A DNA stretch of 64,000 nucleotides from Candidatus Gallacutalibacter stercoravium (GCA_018716975.1 DVJE01000036.1:82448-146447); one strand, 5' to 3'; shown: positions 54,588-62,493, counted from the stretch's first letter. Program-made: numbers and translations. Notes: generated from the sequence alone by a model not told the origin.

Positions 54588-55028
54588 ATGAAGATACAGG
54601 ATGACAGATGTTCGATGGATATCCGGGTTGTGGGGTACCAGTTTCCGGACAGGGTGTCGGATAAGCGGGAAGCGACGGACTATGACGCCAACTGGCTCAC
54701 GGTAAGCGTGAGATATATGGAACCGGATTTTACCGCTGAGTTTCAGGATCCCTGTGTGCTTACCTGGGAGGTACAGGAAGCGGCGGAAGCACTGAACCGC
54801 CTGATAGACGGCAAGATACAGGATTTCAGGACAGACTTTTTGGAACCCTTTCTGCGGATGGAAGCCGAGAAGGTTGAGGATGAGTTTTGGATGAGGGTCT
54901 GTTTTGTCTGTGAGGTGGACAAGGGTGAGCGGAAGGAGATTACCGCCGTACAAAGAATGGACAGAGAGCGTCTGGCGGAAATCCTGGATGAGGTTAAGGG
55001 GGTTGTGCAGCGCTTCCCAAAGCGGTAA
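54588..55028 (+). CDS. WapI-like protein
   Basis: A 146-residue protein resembling the WapI immunity family: MDIRVVGYQFPDRV, ANWLTVSVRY, PCVLTWEVQEAAEALNRLIDG and EPFLRMEAEK. Family members include immunity to the WapA contact toxin, but many are uncharacterised. No toxin of that kind is seen nearby. It is coupled to the ATPase gene (own SD GAAAGGACGC) and may serve an unrelated role. The ATPase TAG is in frame with it, but the good SD supports separate translation. Confidence 0.6.
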   Translation: MKIQDDRCSMDIRVVGYQFPDRVSDKREATDYDANWLTVSVRYMEPDFTAEFQDPCVLTWEVQEAAEALNRLIDGKIQDFRTDFLEPFLRMEAEKVEDEFWMRVCFVCEVDKGERKEITAVQRMDRERLAEILDEVKGVVQRFPKR

Positions 55029-55073
55029 AAAGCAGATATCAGCACCTATTCACATTCATAAAAGAATAGAGAT

Positions 55074-55180
55074 AAAAGCAGGACGGATACGGTGGTATTC
55101 TTCCTCCATGCTTGACAGTGTTTTATTCCACTGTCTCTCATAGAGGGAGAATATCATACAAAGCGCTGTCCTGCTTTTTT
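55074..55180 (+). terminator. Large structured terminator
   Basis: AAAAGCAGGAC (55074-55084) pairs with GTCCTGCTTTT (55168-55178), followed by more T. Inside, GACAGTG/CACTGTC and a GGTATTCTTCCTC/GAGGGAGAATATC pairing give a 105-nt multi-part hairpin, larger than a simple terminator needs. Confidence 0.7.
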
Positions 55181-55197
55181 GCGCCCGGATGATTTTC

Positions 55198-55226
55198 TTG
55201 AAACCGGGCGGCCGTTATCCCATAAA
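55198..55226 (+). promoter_or_regulatory. Element promoter 7 (TTTCTTGAAA type)
   Basis: GATTTTC-TTGAAA (55198-55203), 17-bp spacer, CATAAA (55221-55226); the -10 is weak. Confidence 0.5.
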
Positions 55227-55266
55227 TTCCTCCGTAAATTTTTCAACAAATAAAGGAGGAATTAAA

Positions 55267-56124
55267 GTGGTAAAAGAAAAAAAGATCTTAACGGAAATAC
55301 TGCCAAAGTCGGCACCGGTCTCACAGCAACTGGTGGATAAGATTAAACAGCAGCAGACAGATGGAAAGGTGATCTATGAAGAATTTACCAACAAAGGGAT
55401 GCTGTTTTGCCTGAACTGTGAGCATCCTTTTTCCGTAAATGAAACCAAGGACGCACGCTGCCCTTACTGCGGGAACAGCAAATTGCGGATAGCGAGGCGT
55501 TACCCCGACGATGTAACCAAAATCCGTACACTGGAGAAGATTGACGGTTTTCTTGTGATAAAGGATACGGTTATAAGGTGTCAAGAATCGATTACAGATG
55601 GGGTTCAAGTGAGCCGGAAAGAAACAGAAGCTATCGTAGTACAGGGGAACGACATAGCGTTTTTTGAACGTCTGGATGACAATCAGAATAATGAGGCATC
55701 ATACTGGGTGAGGATTCGGAGTGTAAAAGAAAAACATTATTACAGCTTGCGGATGATGGAATGCCGGGAATATGACGCTTCCATATTGGAAGGTACTCCG
55801 TTTGCGGATGCCCAAAGCAGGGTCCGATCTATGGAGATAACTTCGCTGTTCAACAGTGTGAAAAAGAATCTTCGGCAGGAGAGCACTGCCATTGTAGCGT
55901 GTCCGGAATTTGATGAAGGATTGATCAATTATTCGGAAGAATTGCCGACGGTTCATTATGAAATAAGCCAGAAAGAGGAGAAAGTGGATTCGAACGGAGT
56001 TTTTCGCCGGTATCATTTCTGGTGTACGCAGTGTGGAAAATATTCAACGGAGGTGGGTGTGTCACGCTCATATGTGGACAAATATTGTGTGTATTGTGAT
56101 AACCGTGATTATGCTCACCTTTAG
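55267..56124 (+). CDS. PcfJ-associated zinc-ribbon protein, N-terminal part (ends in UAG)
   Basis: A 285-residue product, paralogue of the locus at 45.7 kb. Two zinc ribbons are visible: CLNCEHPFSV...CPYCGNSKLR (about 48-74) and CTQCGKYS...CVYCDNRD (about 258-281). GTG 55267 is 7 nt from AAAGGAGGA. The frame ends with TAG at 56122 and continues without a shift into the PcfJ ORF downstream. The combined frame is 705 codons plus stop. Confidence 0.85.
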   Translation: MVKEKKILTEILPKSAPVSQQLVDKIKQQQTDGKVIYEEFTNKGMLFCLNCEHPFSVNETKDARCPYCGNSKLRIARRYPDDVTKIRTLEKIDGFLVIKDTVIRCQESITDGVQVSRKETEAIVVQGNDIAFFERLDDNQNNEASYWVRIRSVKEKHYYSLRMMECREYDASILEGTPFADAQSRVRSMEITSLFNSVKKNLRQESTAIVACPEFDEGLINYSEELPTVHYEISQKEEKVDSNGVFRRYHFWCTQCGKYSTEVGVSRSYVDKYCVYCDNRDYAHL

Positions 56125-56142
56125 CTGCCTGGCTTAAATTAC

Positions 56143-57384
56143 TTGCTCACCCCGCAGGAATTTGAAGATGGTACATTACTGCTCCGAGTAGATGAAGCGT
56201 ATTGTAATGCCCGTGCCAAAGAACCTCTTTTGATAGGAAAATCGTGCGAGGTATATAAAGAAACCACGGTCGGTCAGACGGCATACCTGTATATCACGTT
56301 GGACGGACAGGCACACTGGTATAACAAGGACCGGAATCCGATTAGCCAGTTCAAAATGATGTTGCACCGCTATAAAATAGAGAAAGATATCTTTGTGTGT
56401 TCGGATGAGCAGAAAGCGGTCATACTCCAAAACAAGGCGGTGAAGCGGACCGGATTTGTAGAATATGTCCGACGGAATGATATCCTGAATTTGGACTATT
56501 TTAATGCAATGCAGAAAACTCCCTATCTTGAAATATTCTCCAAAATGGGATTTGACAGCCTTCTGGAGGATATCATTTACACCAGCACGGGAGAAATCCC
56601 GACTTTTCTTAGGAAAAAGTCTTCAAGCGACCTTTTTAAAAAGCTGGGGAAATTACAGGTACGGGATCTGCTGGCATGTGGCTGCATGCTTAAACAGTTT
56701 GAAAACTATATGCAGATTATTAAGCTGGCTCCGGACGCTATGTTCCGGGATGTGGAGTGGATTACCTCCAGATCGCATACACGTCATGTTTCAAGGATTC
56801 TGCGTCTGGGGATTCCCAATATGACGGTAAAGAAAATGCGGGAATACCTGGAACGGGTCGATGATGCTCAGTGCTGTCCACCACACGAGAGCGCCCAGCT
56901 CTGGGCAGACTACCTGCAGATGCTCAAAATACTGGAATGTGATTTGACTGACCATACAGTGGTCTATCCCAACTCGCTGAAAAGAGAGCATGATAAAGCG
57001 TCCCGCAAAGTAGCCCAGGTACAGGACAAGTTGGTGGCAAAACGGTTCCGGGAAAGGGCGGCAGAGAATGAGTGGTGTATATGGGAAAACGACCTATTTA
57101 AAGTGGTAGTTCCTCATGAGGTAACGGAACTGTATGAGGAAGGACGGATGCTGCACCACTGTGTCGGCAGCTATGGCCGGATGGTGTCTGACGGAGAGTG
57201 TGTCGTTGCGTTTATCCGGCGGAAGGAGGAAGAAGCGGCCCCCCTTTGCACAGTAGAAATCTGCGGCAAGGCAATTGTACAGGCGCGAGGGATATGCAAC
57301 AAGCCGGCAGACCAGATGCCAAAGGTAAAGAGTTTTATAAAACAGTGGGCGAAAGAGAAAGGTTTAACATATGAAGCGGCGTAA
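56143..57384 (+). CDS. PcfJ-domain protein, C-terminal part in frame after UAG
   Basis: A 413-residue segment with the PcfJ core: NSLKREHDKASRK, ELYEEGRMLHHCVGSYGRM, and C-terminal VQARGICNKPADQMPK. The first start codon after the UAG is TTG 56143, and nothing like an SD precedes it (TTTAGCTGCCTGGCTTAAA). Independent translation therefore looks poor, and read-through of the UAG is the simplest way to make it. Unlike at the first locus, its leading part still belongs to the region between the zinc ribbons and the PcfJ core. Confidence 0.85.
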   Translation: MLTPQEFEDGTLLLRVDEAYCNARAKEPLLIGKSCEVYKETTVGQTAYLYITLDGQAHWYNKDRNPISQFKMMLHRYKIEKDIFVCSDEQKAVILQNKAVKRTGFVEYVRRNDILNLDYFNAMQKTPYLEIFSKMGFDSLLEDIIYTSTGEIPTFLRKKSSSDLFKKLGKLQVRDLLACGCMLKQFENYMQIIKLAPDAMFRDVEWITSRSHTRHVSRILRLGIPNMTVKKMREYLERVDDAQCCPPHESAQLWADYLQMLKILECDLTDHTVVYPNSLKREHDKASRKVAQVQDKLVAKRFRERAAENEWCIWENDLFKVVVPHEVTELYEEGRMLHHCVGSYGRMVSDGECVVAFIRRKEEEAAPLCTVEICGKAIVQARGICNKPADQMPKVKSFIKQWAKEKGLTYEAA

Positions 57385-57417
57385 GGCCAATACTGAAAAG
57401 CCCGTTACGGAGTTTTC

Positions 57418-57446
57418 TTGACAAACGGTTGCGGCATGGCTATGCT
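57418..57446 (+). promoter_or_regulatory. Element promoter 8 (TTTCTTGACA type)
   Basis: AGTTTTC-TTGACA (57418-57423), 17-bp spacer, TATGCT (57441-57446). Confidence 0.65.
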
Positions 57447-57468
57447 TTCCGGAAAAGGAGGCGGCGGT

Positions 57469-57756
57469 ATGCGAAAAAAAAGAGCGAGATGTTTTCTGTG
57501 CCTGTTCCTTCTCCTGCTGCTCTTAAGCGGTTGTGGCAGCAAGGTGCCGGAAGTCATAAAAAACCCCAATACGGAATTTGTGACGTTGGAGGCGTATGGG
57601 GAGAAGGATTATGTGGTGCCGGAGAATTACGAGCATATCAGAGACAACATCTATGCGGTTGTCAAGGACGGGCTTATTGTGGAGTATAAGAAAATCGTGC
57701 TCCAGAGCGGCCAATATGTATGGCTTGACTGCGAGGCAGAAGAGATCATGAAATAA
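57469..57756 (+). CDS. Small lipoprotein
   Basis: A 95-residue lipoprotein: basic start MRKKRAR, hydrophobic stretch FLCLFLLLLLL and lipobox LSGC (mature Cys about residue 22). The mature domain is 74 residues (VTLEAYGEKDYVVPENYEHI, QYVWLDCEAEEIM). ATG 57469 has AAAAGGAGG upstream. Function unknown. It has its own element promoter and terminator. Confidence 0.85.
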   Translation: MRKKRARCFLCLFLLLLLLSGCGSKVPEVIKNPNTEFVTLEAYGEKDYVVPENYEHIRDNIYAVVKDGLIVEYKKIVLQSGQYVWLDCEAEEIMK

Positions 57757-57808
57757 GGCGGCAGCGAATCTACCGGAATGGTACGGTTCGCTGCCGCCTT
57801 ATTTTTTC
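57752..57808. terminator. Strong bidirectional terminator
   Basis: AATAAGGCGGCAGCGAA (57752-57768) and TTCGCTGCCGCCTTATT (57787-57803) form a perfect 17-bp stem; both flanking stop codons lie within or beside it. Confidence 0.93.
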
Positions 57809-58599
57809 CTTGGACAATATGGGCAGTAAGGTCTTTTGCGCCTGGCCCGGTCCTGTATGACGCTTTGATATTCAGTCCCGCAGTTTTGGCAGATAAACCA
57901 GGCCGTTTTTGTGGACGAGGGGGATACTTCATAAGGGGTGAAGGTGTTTTTGCTTGGGTGCCATTCCGCAGCCGCATCCGGATACTGCATACCGAAAGAA
58001 CTGCAGATAGGACAGCCTTTATGCCGCCGGATCCGTTCCGCAGGAGAGGCAGTAAAAGAATGCCCCCTGGGACAAATCCAATGGTATTGCACATTGCTCA
58101 TAAAGCGGACGGAGGAGGGGGCGATGTTTCCATTCCGTTTTGTATCCCATTCTGCCAGCAGTTCCGGATGGAGTGTGAACAGCGCATTTGCTTCCTTTTT
58201 GCAGAAGGGGCAGGGAGCCGCCGCATGAAGCTGCGCCGCAATGCTGCGTTTCCATATATGTCCCTTATCGCACTCCCACAAAACCGGCTTTGAATAAGCG
58301 GGGCTGATCTCAGTGGGTAAAATCGGATTTTTCTTTGACCAGAGTCTGGCTGCCTCCGGATGGTTCTGTGCAAAAGAACCTTCCTGTCTCTTGCCGCAGG
58401 TTTTGCAGTATCCCCTGCGCAGGCGGTTATATGGGCTTTCCGTTTCCGTATGCCCGTATGCACAGCGCCAGGTTACATTTTTCCGGGATGTATACCCAAT
58501 CTCTTCTGCGGAAAGCGGGTTGTCCGCAGCATATTCAGCAAGCAGGTCCTCCCGGTGTATCTGCCGGCAGTGGACGGCAAGGCTTACGATTTTTGGCAT
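57799..58599 (-). CDS. DUF4379 repeat zinc-ribbon protein
   Basis: A 266-residue protein made of three to four treble-clef repeats of the DUF4379 type. Each has the form hydrophobic-EW/LW...N...P-x3-S...VxWxCxxGHxW...CPxC. Visible copies are VTWRCAYGHTE...CKTC, PVLWECDKGHIW...CPFC, YHWICPRGHSF...CPIC and AWFICQNCGTE...CPYC. Proteins of this sort probably bind DNA or act as nuclease partners; function unproven. GAGGAAAGCG precedes the ATG, which lies in the end of the upstream gene (overlap of 16 bp). Confidence 0.88.
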   Translation of the reverse strand: MPKIVSLAVHCRQIHREDLLAEYAADNPLSAEEIGYTSRKNVTWRCAYGHTETESPYNRLRRGYCKTCGKRQEGSFAQNHPEAARLWSKKNPILPTEISPAYSKPVLWECDKGHIWKRSIAAQLHAAAPCPFCKKEANALFTLHPELLAEWDTKRNGNIAPSSVRFMSNVQYHWICPRGHSFTASPAERIRRHKGCPICSSFGMQYPDAAAEWHPSKNTFTPYEVSPSSTKTAWFICQNCGTEYQSVIQDRARRKRPYCPYCPRKK

Positions 58600-58760
58600 A
58601 CGCTTTCCTCACGTTGAAGTGCAAGAACTCCGAACAGGCAGAATGCCTCCATGGCAAAATACAGCGGCGTCATGGAACTCTGTCCGAAGAAGCCGATCAG
58701 ATTATAGATGCCGATAAAGGCAAGCGCCAGTAAGATTATGTATTTAAAGAACCGTTTCAT
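58584..58760 (-). CDS. Small membrane protein
   Basis: A 58-residue protein with two hydrophobic segments (YIILLALAFIGIYNLIGFF and LYFAMEAFCLFGVLAL) and charged ends. ATG 58760 lies behind CAGGAGG on the minus strand. It overlaps the DUF4379 gene, so the two form an operon from the palindrome-flanked promoter upstream. Function unknown; small membrane proteins of this size can act as immunity or toxin components. Confidence 0.7.
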   Translation of the reverse strand: MKRFFKYIILLALAFIGIYNLIGFFGQSSMTPLYFAMEAFCLFGVLALQREESVCQKS

Positions 58761-58772
58761 AAAAATATCCTC

Positions 58773-58823
58773 CTGTATTGATATTTTTATTATATCATAA
58801 AATTTATAAAATGTCAATACAGG
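58773..58823 (-). promoter_or_regulatory. Consensus minus-strand promoter inside an inverted repeat
   Basis: On the minus strand TTGACA (58817-58812), 17-bp spacer, TATAAT (58794-58789). Inverted copies CCTGTATTGA and TCAATACAGG (10 bp, perfect) flank it, so a repressor or RNA structure could act here. Confidence 0.75.
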
Positions 58824-58845
58824 TAAAATGAAAAATACTGAAAGG

Positions 58846-59643
58846 TCAGGCGCCCTTCAGTATTTTTTCCTCGATAGGCCAGATGCCTTCTTCGGCTAAC
58901 ATCTCTTTTAAATCCCGTTTTCTCGCTGCCATTTCTTCGTGATAGGTCCGTTTGTTCAGCACAGCTTTGTACAGCAGATCTTCCCATAGTTTTACCAGTT
59001 CTATCGTGAAGCTGCATTGGTCCATACGGTTGTCCCGATAGCATTCGGCAATATATTTCTTGGATTCGAACCAGCGGGTCCGTGTGATCGCGCAGATTAC
59101 CCAGTCGTGCTCCTGTGGGTCCTTCAGCGCCAGATTCCGGAAATAGATTTTTTGATACCGGACCGGCCAGTATTCGATACAGTCGTCTTCAAATTCAAAG
59201 GTATCAAATTCGACCGGGATTTCAAAATACTCTTTTCCTGCATTCAGAAGCTGGTACTCTTCCGCAGAAAGCAGGTCTTTTTTGTGGATAGATGGCCTTC
59301 TGTTCGAGTCCACTTCCACGCTTTCACGAAAGATGCCGAAGGTAGAGACAATGGCTTCCAGCAGCTCATTCATATCAGAAAGCGGAATTTCCATATATCC
59401 GGATGCCAGCTTCAGCACATCACCGCCTGTCTGGCAGGACTCACAGTAAAAGGTGTTGGCATCACGATAGACCCGGCAGGAACCCAGGTGCCTGTCGTTG
59501 TGAAATGGACAAAGAATGAGGGGCTGACGGGGACGCTCATTGATCTCGCCTGAAAAAGCATGAGCGACATCCATAATGTCAAGAACTTCTTTGACCTTTT
59601 CTTTTGAAATAGGTTTTTGTTTGGGAATGACGGTAGATTTCAT
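58846..59643 (-). CDS. CHC2 zinc-finger (primase N-terminal type) protein
   Basis: A 265-residue protein with a DnaG-type zinc finger: LILCPFHNDRHLGSCRVYRDANTFYCESCQTGGDVLKL (residues about 43-80), ligands C-x2-H and C-x2-C. The rest is helical and lacks the Toprim catalytic domain, so it is not a complete primase. It may recognise single-stranded DNA for a partner. ATG 59643 is 7 nt from AAAGGAGG. It faces the repeat-rich region to its right, supporting a replication role. Confidence 0.85.
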   Translation of the reverse strand: MKSTVIPKQKPISKEKVKEVLDIMDVAHAFSGEINERPRQPLILCPFHNDRHLGSCRVYRDANTFYCESCQTGGDVLKLASGYMEIPLSDMNELLEAIVSTFGIFRESVEVDSNRRPSIHKKDLLSAEEYQLLNAGKEYFEIPVEFDTFEFEDDCIEYWPVRYQKIYFRNLALKDPQEHDWVICAITRTRWFESKKYIAECYRDNRMDQCSFTIELVKLWEDLLYKAVLNKRTYHEEMAARKRDLKEMLAEEGIWPIEEKILKGA

Positions 59644-59683
59644 TTGAACGCCTCCTTTATTTCTGAATCTGTTTACAGGCAGA

Positions 59684-59712
59684 CTAATAGGACAGGAGGC
59701 GGAATATTTCAA
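59684..59712 (-). promoter_or_regulatory. Element promoter 9 (TTTCTTGAAA type, minus strand)
   Basis: On the minus strand ATATTTC-TTGAAA (59712-59707), 17-bp spacer, TATTAG (59689-59684), ahead of the CHC2 gene. Confidence 0.6.
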
Positions 59713-59773
59713 GAAATATGCGTCGGCGATTTGCCGGAGCAGTTAGCTTTCTATGACAGCAGCGAAAGTAAAA

Positions 59774-59844
59774 GTGGGGCAATAAGTGGGGTGAAAACTG
59801 GGGTAATAAGTGGGGTAAAAAGTGGGACGAATTACCCCACTTTT
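59774..59844. repeat. Five tandem 12-bp G-rich iterons and one inverted copy
   Basis: GTGGGGCAATAA, GTGGGGTGAAAA, CTGGGGTAATAA, GTGGGGTAAAAA and GTGGGACGAATT start at 59774, 59786, 59798, 59810 and 59822, an exact 12-bp period. TTACCCCACTTTT (59832-59844) is an inverted copy. The runs of G could also allow a four-stranded structure. Confidence 0.85.
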
Positions 59845-60386
59845 GCCTTTATGGGGAACAGGGAGGAAAGCGCCCGGGAGAAATTTCCGGCAGGGACTTT
59901 GTGGTCAAACCGGGTGGATTTTGCTTGTGCATTTTCGATTTTAAAAACGCTTCCCCTTTAGGATTCGTGATAGACATTTTTATCAAAAAAGGGGGTGCAG
60001 GGGGATTAAAGAAGTCAGCCAGAGGGTAAAAGCGGGTTGGAACCCGAAAAAAATCGTTCTGCACCTATGATTTACAGTCCTGAATGACTTTCTACTCCCA
60101 AAACCTAAGAGATGATTTTTGTTCCGGAATGATAAGATTTCGGAAGTTTTTTTGAGATGATTTTTCTGTTTCGGAAGGCCGTCTTTCCTTCAAAAAATCA
60201 GGCAAAAAGTGGGGGATTGAAATCTGGGGTAAAACAGCGGCTTTTTTGCCTGAAAGATTCCTTTTGGAATGACAGGAAAAATGATTCTCACTCCGATATG
60301 ACAAGAGGAAAATCCCCCCTGCTTCCGAAATGAGGGAGCAGGGCCAGTCATAGGAGAGAGGGAGTCATGTCGGAAGGGGCCCCGGT

Positions 60387-60784
60387 CATTCCGAAGGGAG
60401 AGTGGGCAAATCATTCCGAAACGAGAGCCTTTTGTCATTCCGAAAAGAGGGATAAATCTAAAACAAATCTAAGAGAAATCTAATTTTCTTTCGGGTATGA
60501 GAGTCATCCATCTTCATTCCGAAATGAGAAGTCCTCCCGTTCATTCCGAAACGAGAGGTGGGCGGATAAATCCGCGGCAAATCCATAACAAATCTGATTT
60601 TCCTTCCGAAATGACAGTCCGATGACCGTCATTCCGAAAGGAGAGTGCTGCCTTTGACCAATGACTGTCATGGGAAAGCGGCCCCCTCATTCCGAAAAGA
60701 AAAGACAGCGACTGTCATTGGAAAACGAGCGCTATACAAATCTGAAAAGAACTGTAATAAATCTGTTATGACTTTCATTCCGAA
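60387..60784. repeat. Interspersed CATTCCGAA repeat array
   Basis: Eight exact CATTCCGAA copies start at 60387, 60412, 60436, 60515, 60542, 60630, 60688 and 60776, usually followed by a purine-rich GAGAG-like tail. Variants lie at 60321 (CTTCCGAAATGAG), 60602, and 60122 (TTCCGGAATGA). The extended TCATTCCGAAATGA form is nearly palindromic. Spacing is irregular (24-88 bp), unlike CRISPR. Confidence 0.85.
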
Positions 60785-60935
60785 ATGAGCCGTCATCTAT
60801 CATAGTGAAAGAAATATCATGAAAAAATGGGGAGCGGGCGGTTTGAAAAAGTCCAGTCATTTAGAAATGGCAGCCGCCCGCGGTTCCCGATAGGAACAGG
60901 CAGGCTCTGGACGGCGGAGCGGGTTTGATTTTTTC

Positions 60936-60965
60936 TTGAAAAGAGAAGTGTCGTGCTGCCATATT
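60936..60965 (+). promoter_or_regulatory. Element promoter 10 (TTTCTTGAAA type)
   Basis: TTTTTTC-TTGAAA (60936-60941), 18-bp spacer, CATATT (60960-60965), ahead of the ART-HD gene. Confidence 0.55.
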
Positions 60966-61047
60966 GTGCTCGCCAATTTTAATCAAAAAAAGGAGGAATA
61001 CAAATGCGTAGCAAAAAAGCTGTGTTTCAGAAAGGAGGAGCGGGCGG

Positions 61048-62436
61048 ATGAATAACCTATCACTGCTCCAGCAAATCCGTGGCAGCATGAAAAATCCGGA
61101 ACCTCTGAGCGAAGAGAATTTCTGCAAGGTGGCGGAACCCGGTCTGACATTTGCGGAAGCCCAAAAAGCCTGCGCGGCAGCAGGCGTTGACATCGGCAAA
61201 ATCATTGTGGATCTCCAGCGGACCATCTGCAATATTTACTATGCTGATTATGAGAGCGGGGTCTATTTTGTTGTAGAGCTTACCTCAAAGCTGCTTCCGG
61301 ACGGCGGTCCGGTTTTCAAGGCCTATACCATGGCGCAGAAAAGAGCCCGATATTTAAAGGAGCGGGACTGGTCCAACTACTACTTGATCGCAGTGCCCGC
61401 GCCGCTTCAAATCTGGGATTTCCAGAAGCGGTATCGAGAGATTGAGCCGGAGCGGGTCTTTGAAATCTGGAGCGGCATTTACAAGAAAATTGATTATGCC
61501 AACGGCCAGTGGAATCCAGAAGTCCTGGAATATGTGTTCAGCCAAGCGCCGGAGGTAAAAGGGCTGCCTGTCAACGAAAATGGGAAGGTGACGGTATACA
61601 GAGGAAACGGGACACTTTCCGTGCCGCCGGAAGAGGCGTTTTCCTGGTCCACCAACCGAATCAACGCGCTATGGTTTGCCAATCACAGCGGCACCGGGCA
61701 GGCAGTGTATGAAGGCGAAGTGGCGCCGGAAAAAGTGGTCGCCTATTTCGAAGGGTTCCAGAATGAAAATGAGATATTGGTCCGGCCACGCACGGTGGAG
61801 AACATCCGGGCGCTGGATCTGATCCCGGTGAGCCAAAAGGAGATGGTCAGGATGCTGATGCCAACCTTGCCGGAACTGATCCGGTATGGACGGTATGCTT
61901 CAGAACTGGGGTATCCGTCGGAAAGCGTGTTTGAATTTCACGGGAAAAAGCATATCCTGCGTGTGCTGCTGCTCGGGTTGATCTACTTCTATAACGGCGA
62001 GCCGGCGCTGAATCTGCTGGACAAAAAGATTCTGATATACTTTGCGCTGCTCCATGATCTGGGCAGGACGAACGACGAGAAGGATGACGCCCACGGCGCA
62101 AAGTCGGTCCGGCGCATCATCAAGGAGCACATTGACATTCCGGAACTGCAGATCGGACGCCGGGGAAGAGAAGTGGCACAATTTATCATCCGCTACCACA
62201 GCCTGCCGGACGAAGCGGGCTATCAGGCGATTAGGAAAAACAGCAGGATATCCCGGGAAGAGGCGGAACACTTAAAGCTGCTCTATGAGATCTGCAAGGA
62301 TATCGACGGTCTCGACAGGGTGCGCTTCAACGGGCTGGACCTGGAACAGCTCCGCACGCCCTATGCCAGAAGGCTGGCTCTCGTTGCAGGGGCTCTTTTG
62401 CAGGAGGAGATTGAACAAGTTGTGGAATCCCATTAA
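61048..62436 (+). CDS. ADP-ribosyltransferase-like and HD-domain fusion protein
   Basis: A 462-residue protein. Residues 1-165 form an alpha/beta domain I cannot name. Residues about 180-250 resemble an R-S-E ADP-ribosyltransferase: VYRG with R185, SWSTNRINALWFA (S199-W-S201-T), and QNENEILVRP with E240-x-E242. The C-terminal part is an HD hydrolase: FHGKKHILRV, ALLHDLGRTND with H336-D337, RYHSLPDE and KDIDGLDRVR. ART would attach ADP-ribose to a target; HD might remove a nucleotide group. ATG 61048 is 7 nt from AAAGGAGG. The combination hints at a toxin or defence protein; this is inferred. Confidence 0.72.
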   Translation: MNNLSLLQQIRGSMKNPEPLSEENFCKVAEPGLTFAEAQKACAAAGVDIGKIIVDLQRTICNIYYADYESGVYFVVELTSKLLPDGGPVFKAYTMAQKRARYLKERDWSNYYLIAVPAPLQIWDFQKRYREIEPERVFEIWSGIYKKIDYANGQWNPEVLEYVFSQAPEVKGLPVNENGKVTVYRGNGTLSVPPEEAFSWSTNRINALWFANHSGTGQAVYEGEVAPEKVVAYFEGFQNENEILVRPRTVENIRALDLIPVSQKEMVRMLMPTLPELIRYGRYASELGYPSESVFEFHGKKHILRVLLLGLIYFYNGEPALNLLDKKILIYFALLHDLGRTNDEKDDAHGAKSVRRIIKEHIDIPELQIGRRGREVAQFIIRYHSLPDEAGYQAIRKNSRISREEAEHLKLLYEICKDIDGLDRVRFNGLDLEQLRTPYARRLALVAGALLQEEIEQVVESH

Positions 62437-62493
62437 AGGCGCACATATGAAGATCCAGCGGCTAAAGAACTCAGAAAGAAAAGAGGATGAAAG

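Larger units (their letters stand above)
59845..61047. other. Gene-free control or origin candidate region
   Basis: About 1.2 kb without a supported gene. It holds the CATTCCGAA repeat array, several AAATCT-rich clusters (60453-60485, 60588-60600, 60736-60765), a run of G-rich iteron-like pieces near 60207 and 60226, and the last promoter before the ART-HD gene. Short ORFs here lack SD sequences. Combined with iterons and the CHC2 gene it suits a replication origin, transfer origin or regulatory hub. Confidence 0.6.

Noticed and set aside
53142..55028. UAG read-through fusing the AAA ATPase to the WapI-like protein (same frame)
   Set aside because: The WapI-like ATG has its own well-placed GAAAGGACGC ribosome site, so separate translation is simpler.
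60387..60784. CRISPR array
   Set aside because: The repeat is only 9 bp, spacing varies from 24 to 88 bp, and no cas gene is nearby.
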